Shown: positions 1-10,767, counted from the first letter of the stretch. The stretch is 64,000 bases of DNA from Kitagawia praeruptora (GCA_037693485.1 CM075344.1:90245001-90309000); one strand, 5' to 3'. Made by a program: numbers and translations. Notes: a model not told the origin generated them from the letters alone.

Positions 1-150
1 TAACAGTTCTGGAGTATAATAAAAAGAAGTCTTTGAGAGCACACAATGTAACCTCTTGTGTAAACCCAGTAGTTGTAATACAAGAGTTCAGTTTTTCTCT
101 TCAAGATAAACACTCCAGTTATATTTGTGTTTGTATTTGGTTTTTCAACA
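1..150 (+). repeat. 5' LTR (3' portion only)
   Basis: It aligns to about 1463-1611 with only a few differences (for example GGAGTATAAT versus GGACATAAT) and ends in the same TTTTTCAACA. The window starts inside this LTR. Confidence 0.9.
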
Positions 151-151
151 G

Positions 152-163
152 TGGTATCAGAGC
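152..163 (+). other. Primer-binding site, initiator-Met tRNA type
   Basis: TGGTATCAGAGC follows the LTR end after one base. It is complementary to the 3' end of plant initiator tRNA-Met and is the standard copia primer site. Confidence 0.85.
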
Positions 164-426
164 ATCGGGGAGGGGGGGATCAAGGCTTAACAGCCTTCCC
201 TCCGATCCTTGAGGCATAAGAAGGAAGAGGCGGAGCCTTGGTGGCTCCATTCAGGCCCAGTCAATTTTGTGGGCAACGGTGAAGCCGTGGGGTGGAGTTG
301 CAGTGGACAACAGCTGGTTTGAGGAAGAGAAGACGAGGTCGCGGTGATGCGACGGTGATGAATTCAGGTAGGCGATGGTGGCAAAGATGCATATGTAGTA
401 TGGGATGCATGTGCATTGCTGTAGAG

Positions 427-1246
427 GCCATATGGGCCGATGATGAAAGCCATAAGGGCTACGAAGAACATGCCATAAGGGCAAAGAGGAGGTGATGCCA
501 GACGGGCAAAGGAGTAAGCTAGACGGGCAGTGAAAGGAGACGGTGAGTAAGCCAGAAGGGCAGTGAAAGGAAACGCCAAACGGGCTGATGATCAAGAGCC
601 ATACGGGCACAGAAATGGTTAGCCAGATGGGAAAGTTAATGGTGAGCCATACGGGCAAGCTAGGAGAGCCAAATGGGCAAAACAATCGAGTTGCCAGATG
701 GGCATAGAGAAGCCACACGGGCTGTTTCATTTTTGTTGAAAGCCATATGGGTTTTTAGGATGTGATTCGATGATTTTAGAATTATGGGGGAGATAGGTGG
801 TCGATGTGTTGATGGAGAACGACGGAGAATTTTGCTGCGGTGGTGACATGTCCGACGAGGTGCAGGCTGTGTTCTTAATTGTTTATGGTTATGTACGTTT
901 GTTCGTGTACAGGGGTGTTAACGAAAGAAAGAGAGCATGCTGGTTGTGTCATGCAGGGGAGGCGGTGGAGCGGTGGTCTTCGCCAGGCAGTAGAAGCAAA
1001 AGAAGGCTTGCCCATTCAGAATGAAACTGTTATAAAGCTATGATTAGAAAGTATGATCAGATGTGTTGAACCTTGTCTGAGTGCAAATACGAAGAAAGCC
1101 ATACGGGCTAATAAGAAGCTTGCCAGATGGGCAAATAGCTTGTCAAATGGGCACCGAAGATCTTGCCATACGGGCAGAGAAGTTGCAAAGCCATACGGGC
1201 TGATAAAGAAGTTGCCATATGGGCAAAATGAACTTGTCAAGGATGT
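427..1246 (+). repeat. Interspersed 11-mer array, consensus GCCANAYGGGC
   Basis: Motif starts read by eye: 427, 449, 472, 497, 518, 551, 575, 598, 622, 646, 668, 693, 712, 742, then 1098, 1122, 1142, 1165, 1190, 1214, and a degenerate copy at 1236. Most steps are 20-25 bp. The outer bases GCC...GGC form an inverted repeat around a variable centre. The spacers between motifs are not alike, so this is not a plain tandem repeat. The reverse strand reads open in places with recurring PVW/PYG-like peptides, but the copies lie in different frames, so a protein role is unlikely. Confidence 0.85.
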
Positions 1247-1278
1247 GGACAATGTAAGCTTTGGATCAAGGGAGTGAT

Positions 1279-1611
1279 TGTTGGGATTAATCCAAAGTTG
1301 ACGTGATCCTAGTTGTTAGTAAATTGATATGGTTGAATAAGTAGATTGATTTGGTCGAATAAAACAGTAGCAAGATTGTAGGATCTTGGAGTCTGTTTAA
1401 GGAAAGTCGTGGTATGTAGTTCCACATTCTCTGGTATTCAGTTATTTAGTTCTCTATATATGTAATAGTTCTGGACATAATAAAAAGAAGTCTTTGAGAG
1501 CACACAATGTAACCTCTTGTGTAAACCCAGTAGTTGTAATACAAGAGTTCAGTTTTTCTCTTCAAGATAAACACTCCAGTTATATTTGTGTTTGTATTTG
1601 GTTTTTCAACA
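1279..1611 (+). repeat. 3' LTR of the copia-type element
   Basis: It starts TGTTGGGATT and ends TTTTCAACA, with TGTTG/CAACA terminal inverted repeats. A TATA-like CTCTATATATG lies near 1451 and an AATAAAAAG signal near 1479. The purine-rich GGATCAAGGGAGTGA just before it is the probable polypurine tract. Confidence 0.9.
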
Positions 1612-3026
1612 AAAAATGCACAAACTTAGAGATACAACTTGGAAGCATATACAAAAATGTAAACATATTATTTTTATCTTTATGGTTCTCTTCCAAACAA
1701 ATTGTAGGATTAGTTGCGCAAAAGTTTCATAGTTCAGTAATAGTCTAGAATTGTTTCCTTTTTAATGTAATTGCAAAGGTTTTGCTTATAAAAGTTACCT
1801 TATGGAATTGTAAGGATATTTGAATTTGGTTTTTACATTTGATAGATATAAAAGTGATTTAAGTATCTCTTGTATTACAAATTACAAGGGTGGTGAGATA
1901 TTCATATGAGATTTGATTTTAAACTAAAGAAAGGGCAACTCGAGGATATGAGCGTCTTCTTATGTTGTCAAATATTAGTTTGTATCATGAATGATGAAAC
2001 TACGAGGTCGGAGATGTTTGCCTGCAAAAATTTGCTGACAGATCTGAGATAATGGATACAAGTGCAAGCTAGATTCAAGAAATACATTTGTTAAATGCAT
2101 AAAACTATTTGAACTCTCTGCCATGTCTTCTAATTTAAGTGTACAACATTTGATGATTTGAAGGGGTTAGTAATAACATGAGCTGAAAAATCAAGTAAAC
2201 TGTAGCTTCTGCAACTGCGCAACAGGACTGTATCCCGGGAAATGTTCTACATATTGAGCAGGGACCTTTATTTGAAGAATGTTTAAAATAGAAATGTTCG
2301 AAGTGCCAGGCGTGGATCAAAATAAGAATACTTGAGAGCAGGTCTAAAGTGTAACGAGCCCGTGGCATGGACAAGACTAGTATGGATCATAAAGATGAAT
2401 CTGCGTGCCCTTGATGTGCTTGCCTCTGGGAGTTAAAATTTGAGGATTGGCACACATACGTATTTGGTGAGTGCATTTCCAACCGTGGATGGAATTAGTA
2501 TGTCCTCTCTCTTATCATCCATTATTTTATATTTTAGACTTTTTCTTATCATCCATCTATTAATTGAATGCTCAACAAAAGGGGTTTTATAGTGGTTTTT
2601 CGAGCACTGGTACTATGATTGAGAGCTTTTGTGTGCTTTTTAAAGTTTGATAGTTGTAATATAAATTTAATCAAATCATGCAACACTTTGGCTGGCTGGA
2701 ATCAGAAAGTAATGAAAATGATAGTCATGTTCAGGTGGTCTGTGACAAGTGCATAAAAATACATAGTTAACAATTCATTGACACCGTTGAATTTCCAACA
2801 TTTGCATTTTGGTTTACATAATTTGGTAAACATCTTTTTCTATTGTGTTTAGGAATGTTATTTATGTTGATCAACTGAGGATTCAGTTTCAAACTCCGGT
2901 ACTCCTGATATTCAAAAAGAATATAAGATTCAGTCTGATACTCCATAATCCAAAAGAATTTATGATTTAAACAAAATTGAACACTGTTAAAAAAGAAAAA
3001 AAGGGCTTCTCCTAATTCATAGATTA
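1612..3026. other. Intergenic, no gene recognised
   Basis: No conserved coding segment, RNA gene or complete element was recognised. Short open frames on both strands have no family resemblance and no plausible splice context. Confidence 0.5.
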
Positions 3027-3054
3027 CCAGCTTTATACCTGCACTGCACGGGTT
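3027..3054 (-). mobile_element. Possible decayed Helitron 3' terminus
   Basis: On the minus strand the segment reads ACCCGTGCAGTGCAGGT followed by TATAAAG and CTGG. This is a GC-rich hairpin followed about 7 bases later by a CTRR end, the usual form of plant Helitron 3' termini and close to the clearer ends at 33383-33406 and 59068-59100. The matching 5' end was not found. Confidence 0.35.
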
Positions 3055-4754
3055 ACATTAATAATTTTGTAAAATTTTAAAAATATTTTTTTCAAAATTT
3101 TTTCACATATTATTTTAAATTATATTTTTCACTTTTAATAAAAATTATACATATATATTTTGTAACTATATATACACTAAAATAATAATAAAAACATGTT
3201 AATTTAAAATATTAATAAATTTGTGGATTGGTATTTTATTAGATTGAATTTGTATTAATTTAGTTTAAACTTTATTGTTGATGAAATTCTTTCTTTTGTA
3301 ACTTTTAATTTATTGATTTTAAATTTTTTTATTGTATAATATTTTAGTTCAACATACATTATTTTTTTTGTTTTTTTTTTTGAAAATTTCTTTTCATTTA
3401 TTTACAGATGTAGCATTTCATCTACAATTTCCGTAAAAAAATATATGACTAAATGATAACCTTTATGTTCATGTGATAATTGCTATTTTTATAAATTATA
3501 TTATAAAATTTAGCCTAATACATTTTCTTTAATTTCATTATTTTGGGCCATACTATTTTTAAATTATTCTATATATAAGACATATTTGAAATATGTTAGA
3601 TATTATATTCGTATAATTTTTCCCTTTTTTTGTATTAAGCCTAATAACTTCAAAATTTTGGTGATATGAGTTAAAAGTAAGCCCTAAAGACATGTTGCAT
3701 TAACTAGACCCAGCATGGTCTAAACGTGGGGCCCATTGGTGGGGCCCAGATAGACATGTTAGAAAGTAATTTTGTCTGTCACTTTATTTGTAGTAAGTAG
3801 GTTGTGAACAACCTAACCTCACTTCTCTAGCAATTAAGATTTTAAGAGCTTTCTCATTACAACTAAGAACATCTCTTTGAGAAAACGAAGCTGAGAATAC
3901 TACCATTTGTATTCACAAATTGTAGCAAAATCTTGATCTAATACAATATTAGATTAAAGTGAATATTGTGTTCTTGTATTTCTTATTTCCGCATTCATAT
4001 TCTGTTAAACACAAAACACACACTTTGTTACACGAACATCATTCAACAAATTCAAACACTTAAACAATCTTTTCTTAAAAGCCATATTCGAAGGAAAGTT
4101 TGAGAAATACATTCACCCCCTCTGTATTTTCTTGTCTGTGTATTCCATACTCAATAATGGATATAATATATTGAGGTAAAATGCTATAATCCAATTATCC
4201 TTAGTCCAAACCCATCATTTGCAGATGGTTTTGTTTTGTGATATTTACAAAACTATCTAAATTTTTTAAACTATTTATAAAAATATGGTTTTTTGGTTGC
4301 AAAGGTTGCAAAATTAGCACCGCAATCGCAGGTGAAAAAATTTGCAAATAAGCATCAAACGTAGGCAGAAAAAGATTACAAAAGTTGCTAAAAAAAAAGA
4401 TTACGAAGGTTACAAATCGTATTTTTGAAAAAATCTGTTGCAAATTGATAATTTTGAAAAAAGCCCTTTTGCTTTAAGCCATAAGATTCCTGTCTGTAGT
4501 TGGACGGACCAATAAGTATTACAGTAAATCTCTAATTATTAACTAATTAAATGTCTAATTATTCCTAATTATATGAATGGCACAGCAACACTTGTTTCCA
4601 ACCAATGCCTAATTGCCACATCCTTACTTATGTCTACTAGCTTTGCAATGCATTAGATATTTTATAAAAATTATTTATTTGTATTTATTTTATTTTTAAG
4701 ATCAATTTTTTTTTAAAATTAATATTTATTGATTTAATGTGATAATTTATTGGG
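3055..4754. other. AT-rich intergenic DNA with a possible LTR scrap
   Basis: Mostly AT-rich. Around 3690-4150 the text resembles the downstream part of a copia-type LTR and leader (clustered polyadenylation-like sequence, then CATTCACCCCCTCTGT), but no second copy, PBS or TSD could be paired with it. No gene was seen. Confidence 0.35.
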
Positions 4755-4949
4755 AATTCACCAAAAATACTAGATTTAAAATTCATATTTGCAAAAATAC
4801 CATATTCTTCAATTCATTGCAATTTTACCAAACTAAGTTTCAAAATTGCAAAAATACTAGGTCCCCCTTTCCCTCCCTCCCTTCCTCCCACGTCACTTTC
4901 CCTCCCCCCCTTCCCTCTCATTCCACGTCACTCATCTCCAGGGCTGTGT

Positions 4950-4990
<41 letters not shown>

Positions 4991-5071
4991 CGGGATGCTA
5001 TTTAGGTTTCATGGCCCCGCCAGGGGCAATATGCAACTACATTCAACCACATTCAACTAAATGCAACTAAA

Positions 5072-5125
5072 TTTCTGATTTCAAGTTCCATTGTTCAATT
5101 GTCATTTTCGACCTCTTTTTTGAAC

Positions 5126-5173
<48 letters not shown>

Positions 5174-5224
5174 GTTCAAAAAAGAGGTCGAAAATGACAA
5201 CTGAAAAATGGAACTTGAAATCAG
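5072..5224. repeat. Long hairpin 1 with (AT)n centre
   Basis: The arm TTTCTGATTTCAAGTTCC...GAACTCTAATATAT is followed by about 35 bp of AT dinucleotides and the inverted arm ATATTAGAGTTC...GGAACTTGAAATCAG. Arms are about 65-70 bp and nearly perfect. Confidence 0.9.
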
Positions 5225-5399
5225 CAACTGAATGCAACCACATTCAACCACATTCAACCACATCAACTGCAACAGACTTCAAAACCATTTTTTTTTTAAA
5301 TGTGGGATGATTTTGGGTTGCATGGCCCCGCAGGGGCATATTCAACTTAATGCAACCACATTAACCACATTCAACTAAATGCAACCACATTCAACTTTT

Positions 5400-5730
5400 T
5401 AAGATTTTGGTGGATTTGGGTTGCAAGGCCCCGCCAGGGGCAATATTCAACCAAATGCAACCACATTCAACTTTTTTAAAGGTGGGTGATTTTGGTGGAT
5501 TTGGGTTGCAAGGCCCCGCCAGGGGCAATATTCAACCAAATGCAACCACATTCAACTTTTTTAAAGGTGGGTGATTTTGGTTGATTTGGGTTGCAAGGCC
5601 CCGCCAGGGGCAATATTCAACCAAATGCAACCACATTCAACTTTTTTAAAGGTGGGTGATTTTGGTGGATTTGGGTTGCAAGGCCCCGCCAGGGGCAATA
5701 TTCAACCAAATGCAACCACATTCAACTTTA
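5400..5730 (+). repeat. 85-bp minisatellite, four copies
   Basis: GGCCCCGCCAGGGGC starts at 5427, 5512, 5597 and 5682, exactly 85 bp apart. Each unit also carries TTTGGGTTGCAA, CAATATTCAACCAAATGCAA and TTTTTTAAAGGTGGGTG. Diverged or inverted copies of the GC core lie at about 5013, 5323, 5738, 5803, 6020 and 6341. Confidence 0.9.
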
Positions 5731-5837
5731 GTTGAATATGCCCCTGCGGGGCCTTGGAACCCAAAAGCAGTCCACCTTAATTTTGGTGGTTTTGGGTTGC
5801 AAGGCCCAGCAGGAGCATATTCAACTGAATTCAGTTA

Positions 5838-5973
5838 CTGATTTCAAGTTTCATTTGTCAGTTGTCATTTTCGACCTCTTTTTTGAACTCTAATATATAT
5901 ATATATATATATATATATTAGAGTTCAAAAAAGAGGTCGAAAATGACAACTGACAAATGAAACTTGAAATCAG
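5838..5973. repeat. Long hairpin 2 with (AT)n centre
   Basis: Same arms as hairpin 1 (CTGATTTCAAGTTTC...GAACTCTAATATAT and its inverse) around a shorter AT run of about 26 bp. Confidence 0.9.
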
Positions 5974-6127
5974 AAATTTAGTTGCATTTAGTTGAATGTG
6001 GTTGCATTAAGTTGAATATGCCCCTGCGGGGCCATGCAACCCAAAATCATCCCACATTAAAAAAAAATGGTTTTGAAGTCTGTTGCAGTTGATGTGGTTG
6101 AATGTGGTTGAATGTGGTTGCATTCAG

Positions 6128-6181
6128 TTTCTGATTTCAAGTTCCTTTTTTCAATTGTCATTTTCGACCTCTTTTTTGAAC

Positions 6182-6239
<58 letters not shown>

Positions 6240-6293
6240 GTTCAAAAAAGAGGTCGAAAATGACAATTGAAAAAAGGAACTTGAAATCAGAAA
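6128..6293. repeat. Long hairpin 3 with (AT)n centre
   Basis: Third copy of the same arms around about 50 bp of AT dinucleotides. It is nearly perfectly self-complementary, including arm-specific changes present on both sides (TTCCTTTTTTC and GAAAAAAGGAAC). Confidence 0.9.
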
Positions 6294-6545
6294 TTTAGTT
6301 GAATTTAGTTGAATGTGGTTGCATTAAGTTGAATATTTCCCCTGCGGGGCCATCCAATCCAAAATAGCACCCATCTTTAAAAAAAAAAAAAAAAAAAAAA
6401 AGACACAAGTCGGCTGATTTCCTGGACAGGAGGAGAGAGAAAGTGAGGGAGGAGGGGGGACCTAGTATTTTTGCAATTTTGAAACTTAGGTTGGTAATAT
6501 TGCAAATAGCTATTCTTAAATATAGTAAATTTGCAAAAATTTACT

Positions 6546-7427
6546 TTTTCCTATTTATTTATGAAAAAAGCCCTAATTTATTAACTTTTAGTAATATATA
6601 GTCAATATTGATATTATGCATTTTACAAGTATACATTTATTATTTTATTTTATATAACATTATTACAATTTTAATTAATTACATGTATTGTTTTAAAATA
6701 TCTGAATGTGTATTAAAATAGTTATTAGATATTTTTTATTAATTACATTTTTAAACATACATATAGTAGAAAGACTGTGATTTCTTTCAAGTGGTGCATT
6801 CTTTTTAATTAGTAAATTAACTTTTTTGTAAATATTTTATAATTTTATACTTATTTTTTAATAACACTGAATCCACCTGACGAGCGAGGATGACAATGCC
6901 ATACCACTTTGCACCTAGGTAAGTAATTATTTTGATACCCTCATACAATTGGTGGTTTTGCCTATGGTACCATTACCTTTGTCAATAAATTGAATAATAA
7001 AGAGTATCAATAGAAAAAGGATACTATTGTCAAAAGCCAAAAGTACAAGGATGATCTATAATTATTCATTCTAAATTAATTTAGAGAAAACTGTTCCTGG
7101 AATTATCTTAGGAGACTTACCTAAGATTATAGTGTAAATAGCTATGGTATTTTTGTAAATATTGGTAACTTTCTAAAAAAATCATGAAATTACAATTGTA
7201 CACTCGTGTATTAATATAGAGAATTTTAGTTAACTCAGGTAATTTTCCTGAGTTAACCTCAGGAACATCAAATCATGGTTCTAAAAATCCCCAATTTAGC
7301 TGATTAATCCCCGATTAATCCTCTGTAAGGTAACCAACTGATTCGATTTTTGAAATTCGATTAATCCTATAAATTTATTTAAAATGATATGTTTAATTGT
7401 GAATTAGACTAATATATTAAATATTAT
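6546..7427. other. AT-rich intergenic, no gene recognised
   Basis: No coding or RNA gene was recognised. From 7290 the text contains several copies of CCGATTAATCC, a local repeat into which the SINE downstream was inserted. Confidence 0.5.
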
Positions 7428-7445
7428 TATAATATCCGATTAATA

Positions 7446-7710
7446 GTCAACAACATGTTGGTGCAGTGGTTGAGCCACTGGCCTCCTTTGAATGAGATCA
7501 GGGGTTCGACTCATGCGTGTGCGTGAGTTTCCTAGTTTGTATTAGATTTCCTTTCTGTATTTGTAATTCTGTACTAGGCCGGGGTCCTCTCGTAGTATGC
7601 GTACATCTACCCTCCCCAGACACCACTTTGAGTGATATTATAACTGGGTACGTTTTGGTTTGGTTTGGTTTATAATATTATAACTGGGTACGTTTTGGTT
7701 TGGTTTGGTT
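7446..7710 (+). mobile_element. Au-type SINE
   Basis: A tRNA-derived head carries an A-box-like TTGGTGCAGTGGTTGAG and a B-box-like GGGGTTCGACTC. The 3' body contains CGTACATCTACCCTCCCCAG and AACTGGGTACG, followed by a T/G-rich tail (TTTGGTTTGG), which is diagnostic of Au SINEs. An 18-bp target-site duplication, TATAATATCCGATTAATA, lies at 7428-7445 and 7711-7728. The terminal segment (TATAATATTATAACTGGGTACG plus TTTGG tail) is duplicated once within the element. Confidence 0.85.
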
Positions 7711-7918
7711 TATAATATCCGATTAATACTCCGATTAATACTTCCGATTAATCCCCGATTACCCGATTAATCTTAAATCAGTACCTTAACTTTGAGTGAT
7801 ATTATAACTGGGTACGTTTGGTTTGGTTTGGTTTGGTTTATAATATCCGATTAATACTCCGATTAATACTTCCGATTAATCCCCGATTACCCAATTAATC
7901 TTAAATCAGTACCTTAAC
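7625..7918 (+). repeat. Tandem duplication spanning the SINE tail and its flank
   Basis: Copy 1 (7625-7788) starts ACTTTGAGTGATATTATAACTGGG and ends CAGTACCTTA. Copy 2 (7789-7918) repeats it without the inner tail duplication. Both end in CCGATTAATACTCCGATTAATACTTCC-type flanking sequence, so the duplication followed SINE insertion. Confidence 0.85.
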
Positions 7919-8734
7919 CGATTTATACCGATTACCGATTTTTACAACCATGCATCAAACCCATTAATTTATAACCTCTGAAAAAATAAGAGTGGTGGGA
8001 CTTGGGCCTAGAGGAGGTCTATGGTGATGGCACTGGACTGGAGACACACAAATTCAAGATAAGTTTATCAACCATACAACCCCTTTAATTTGTCTGTACC
8101 ATTCTTATAAAAGGATTCCATACATTTAATGGCAATTTTATCTTCTGTACAGTATGGACATGTTAGTTTGTTCTTGTTCCCCTACTTTTCTTCTTCTGTA
8201 CCATTATGTTTAGAAGCATAGGACTCTGAACTACTCAAATTTCTCTATGCAAATAATGTACTGCAAAATTCTATAAAGAGAACAACACATAAGTATTCCA
8301 TTTGGAAGTTTTTGCACACTAGATCTTTGCTTGATCTCTGAATAGTAGTATATTTTATATACAGAATCTTGGAAGTACTGCTTTGTAGCATTTTCAAAGT
8401 TACACTTTAAAGCATGTATGGGACACCTAAAGACTAAGGAGAGGATAGTACTTAAACCACCAATTGTACAAGATTCCAAATTTTGTTAAACAAATATACA
8501 TGATTCACTAAATAAACAAGCGAGATATATGATATATTTAATTTCAAGCCTGAATATGGGTGCGGTCCTGACAAAAATATGTTGTAGTATACAGTTTCGT
8601 GCTTAATAAGCCTAGTATTATTGAACAGTCGTTTTAATACGTGAACACAAGTCAATATATGTAATATACATGCAGGGGAGAGGAGCTAGGGATTAGTATA
8701 ATTGATAGTGGTTGAGCTGATAGTTTGCTCAATG
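7919..8734. other. Intergenic, no gene recognised
   Basis: Open frames on the minus strand near 8231-8655 show no family motif, no introns and AT-driven composition. Nothing else was recognised before the retrotransposon target site at 8735. Confidence 0.5.
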
Positions 8735-8739
8735 CACAT

Positions 8740-9650
8740 TGTTATAGCCAAAATTTGGTTTGGGTATTTTAAGATGGATTCGGACCAATAACGGGTTCAA
8801 TTTGGAATTCTAGAAAACAAATTAGGGTTTTTTGGATGTTAGGGCGCGCCCTGGGGGTTTAAGTCGCGCCCTGGATGGTATGTTGGAATTCCAAGATGGT
8901 AACAATGTCGATTTTGTATTTGATTATTGAAGAATTCCCTCCTGTCGTATCTCAGAAGGGGGATGTCCGTCGTAGAAGGCCTCTAGGGGTTTTCCTAGAT
9001 TTAGGGATCTTTCTTATACATTGAGGGCATGTTCTCCTCGGTGCAAAGATAGGTCTCTCCTTGGTGTGTGCTTTGGAGCTCTGTTCCTGTAGCCAATGGG
9101 CGCGTTCTCATTGGGGAACTTTGGAGTAATCTGCACTTTGCACCCAAAAGCTCTAGATCACCTGTCCTGCTATCTGGTGGGTGCTTCTCATTCGGGGGAC
9201 AGGGATGCGTTCTGCACTTGGGGTAAACCATGGATTTTCCTGCATCCTTGAAATCAAGAAATAGCTTGTAGCGGATAGGACTAGTCCTCGACGGGGGAAG
9301 TTTCCTTATCCGTGAAGTCTTGAGATCTTGGATGAGCCTTGGACCTTTTGTGGTTAGGACTCATAGTAGAACATTCCGGATGCTGGACCGATATCCAAGC
9401 CCATTTGGGTTTCTTGCTCTCCAAGAACTACGTCTGGCTTGATCCTCTATAAATATAGAGGTACGTAGGCAAATTGAGGGGTTGGAAGTCGAGAGCTCAG
9501 AATAGCCGCCACTAACCCTATCAATCTCAGCCACCAATCACAAACAGCCACCACAAGTCACCACTCTTTTCGGCAAAGAACCACCGCTGTAGATCTTGTT
9601 TCCGGCAAAGTACCTCGAATTTTGTTGTTACGAAATTTCCTCCGTCAACA
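8740..9650 (+). repeat. 5' LTR (911 bp) of the Tat element
   Basis: It starts TGTTATAGCC and ends CCGTCAACA. A TATA motif CTATAAATATAG lies near 9448. It carries AGGGCGCGCCCT at 8841 and an extra 20 bp near 8853-8872, absent from the 3' LTR, that holds a second GC-rich copy. Confidence 0.95.
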
Positions 9651-9653
9651 AAT

Positions 9654-9669
9654 TGGCGCTAGAAGGAGG
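9654..9669 (+). other. Primer-binding site of the Tat element
   Basis: TGGCGCTAGAAGGAGG begins three bases after the LTR. The TGGCGC start is typical for the 3' CCA end of a tRNA; the exact tRNA was not determined. Confidence 0.7.
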
Positions 9670-10362
9670 GGAGCCAATCAAGATTTGAATCTTAGGAGGA
9701 AAAGATGTCAGCATGGAGGTTCTCATGGAGAAGATGATTACGATTCTGAAGATAGCCGGGGGGGTAACCCAGTTCGTGATGAAGCTTATGTTCCGGAGGA
9801 AATCTCTGCCCCTCCACACCGCCATGGAACTCCAGTAGCCGCCGGAGGACAGCCGCCCGTTCTTATCAGCAACGCGGCATTAATGGAACAGTTGTATCGC
9901 ATGGGAGATGCCCTAAATAATTTCGGGGAAAGATTGAGTTTCGTGGAGGAAGAGCAAGGATCTAGGAGAAAATCTCGGAGTATCCCACGAAATCATCGCC
10001 GATCAGGGAAATCCCCTCAGATCGAGGAAGATTCCCGAAGGAGGGAGGAAAATCAGGAAAGGAGATTTCAGCTGGTCACCCCTCGAAGGTTACATTATTT
10101 TGATCCGATTGTTGAACATCCTAGTGAGGATAATTCTGAGCGCAGGTTGTCGAATCCTCAAGAGAGGGCGCGCCCTCATCCCCACCGTTCAGGGCGCACT
10201 CCTAGTGAGATTCAAAGGGATGAAGAACAGATGGCTAGAGAAAGGAGAGATTTCGCCAGCTTAAAAGAACGCCTTGGAATAAGGCTTAATGATGACGATT
10301 TGAGGATGGTACTCCTCGAGCAACAGAAGAAAAACAAGTATTTGGAATCGCGGCCCCATGAT

Positions 10363-10560
10363 CCACAGCGCGCGCCCCCCCTGACAACAGGTCGAGGCCC
10401 CTTGGACATGAGCGAGGCCTTCCACAGAGCCATGATCCACAGCGCGCGTCCCCTGACAACAGGTTGAGGCCCCTTGGACATGAGCGAGCCCTTGCTCGGA
10501 ATGATAATCCACAGCGCGCGCCCCCTGTCCACAACAGGTCGCGGCCCCTTGGATCTGAAC
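10363..10560 (+). repeat. Minisatellite of about 72 bp inside gag
   Basis: Three diverged units each contain ATCCACAGCGCGCG...CC, CAACAGGT(C/T)G(A/C)GGCCCCTTGGA and GAGC or AAGC. Unit starts are near 10363, 10435 and 10507. The unit is a multiple of three, so it adds residues without shifting frame. The TGA that ends the reading frame is within the second unit. Confidence 0.75.
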
Positions 10561-10767
10561 AAGCTCCTCATCGAGGTAACACTGGAAGAAGAGGAAATCG
10601 TGATGACGGTGATAGAAGAATGGAGTTGTACCAAGGAAATGGGCGTCCCCGTAATCAGGGCGCGCCCTCAGGTGGAAGATCCCCCCGTATCCATCAAATT
10701 CCCTCAAGCACCTCTAGTGAGTCCAGGTCGAGGACACACCCTCACTCAGGAGAACCGCATCAGAGAG

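Larger units (their letters stand above)
1..1611 (+). mobile_element. Non-autonomous copia-type LTR element, 5' end outside window
   Basis: The first 150 bases match the last part of a 333-bp repeat at 1279-1611. The 5' copy is followed at once by TGGTATCAGAGC, the usual copia primer-binding site. The full LTR runs TGTTG...CAACA. Only 1128 bp lie between the LTRs, and no gag, protease, integrase or RT motif is readable in any frame, so mobilisation would need proteins from another element. The interior is occupied largely by an 11-mer array (427-752 and 1098-1246). Size and structure resemble TRIM elements, slightly larger than typical. The left TSD is outside the window. Confidence 0.88.
4755..6545. 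mobile_element. Foldback element with long terminal inverted repeats
   Basis: Left arm: about 4755-4870, ending CAAAATTGCAAAAATACTAGGTCCCCC. Right arm: about 6445-6545, the inverted counterpart beginning GGGGGGACCTAGTATTTTTGC. The arms match imperfectly over roughly 100 bp, with pyrimidine-rich or purine-rich tracts and poly-T (4951-4986) or poly-A (6379-6400) just inside. The interior has no coding capacity and consists of three hairpins with (AT)n centres, an 85-bp minisatellite and many ATTCAACCACATTCAAC-like words. GGCCCCGCCAGGGGC links it to the MITEs at 30105, 49062, 53405 and 60978. Mutator-like affiliation is inferred; the TSD was not resolved. Confidence 0.7.
9651..10767 (+). pseudogene. 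gag N-terminal region, interrupted
   Basis: An open frame follows the PBS and encodes a charged Arg/Glu-rich segment (...RMGDALNNFGERLSFVEEE..., ...RERRDFASLKERLGIRLNDDDLRMVL...), as in the poorly conserved N-terminal part of Tat gag. The first in-frame ATG is about 9883; an earlier ATG at 9706 is in another frame, so the start is uncertain. The frame meets a TGA at 10465-10467 inside a minisatellite, after which another frame is open to 10770. The solo LTR at 10768 separates it from the conserved gag core, which resumes at 12046. Confidence 0.7.

Noticed and set aside
427..1246. CRISPR-like array
   Set aside because: Repeats are only 11 bp and degenerate, spacers about 12 bp, no cas genes, and the DNA is a plant retrotransposon.
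251..1252. Repetitive open frames on the minus strand with PVW/PYG-like peptides
   Set aside because: They are translations of the 11-mer array, change frame between copies and have no supporting structure.
3690..4150. Copia LTR plus leader
   Set aside because: The wording is suggestive, but no partner LTR, PBS or TSD was found, so it is only mentioned as a possible scrap.
7446..7520. A tRNA gene
   Set aside because: The A- and B-box-like sequences belong to the SINE head; no cloverleaf with an acceptor stem can be formed.
8231..8655. Two overlapping minus-strand ORFs
   Set aside because: No family motif, AT-driven composition and no splice or promoter context.
10212..10707. Three overlapping minus-strand frames opposite gag
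   Set aside because: They are shadows produced by the GC-rich minisatellite and the gag reading frame.
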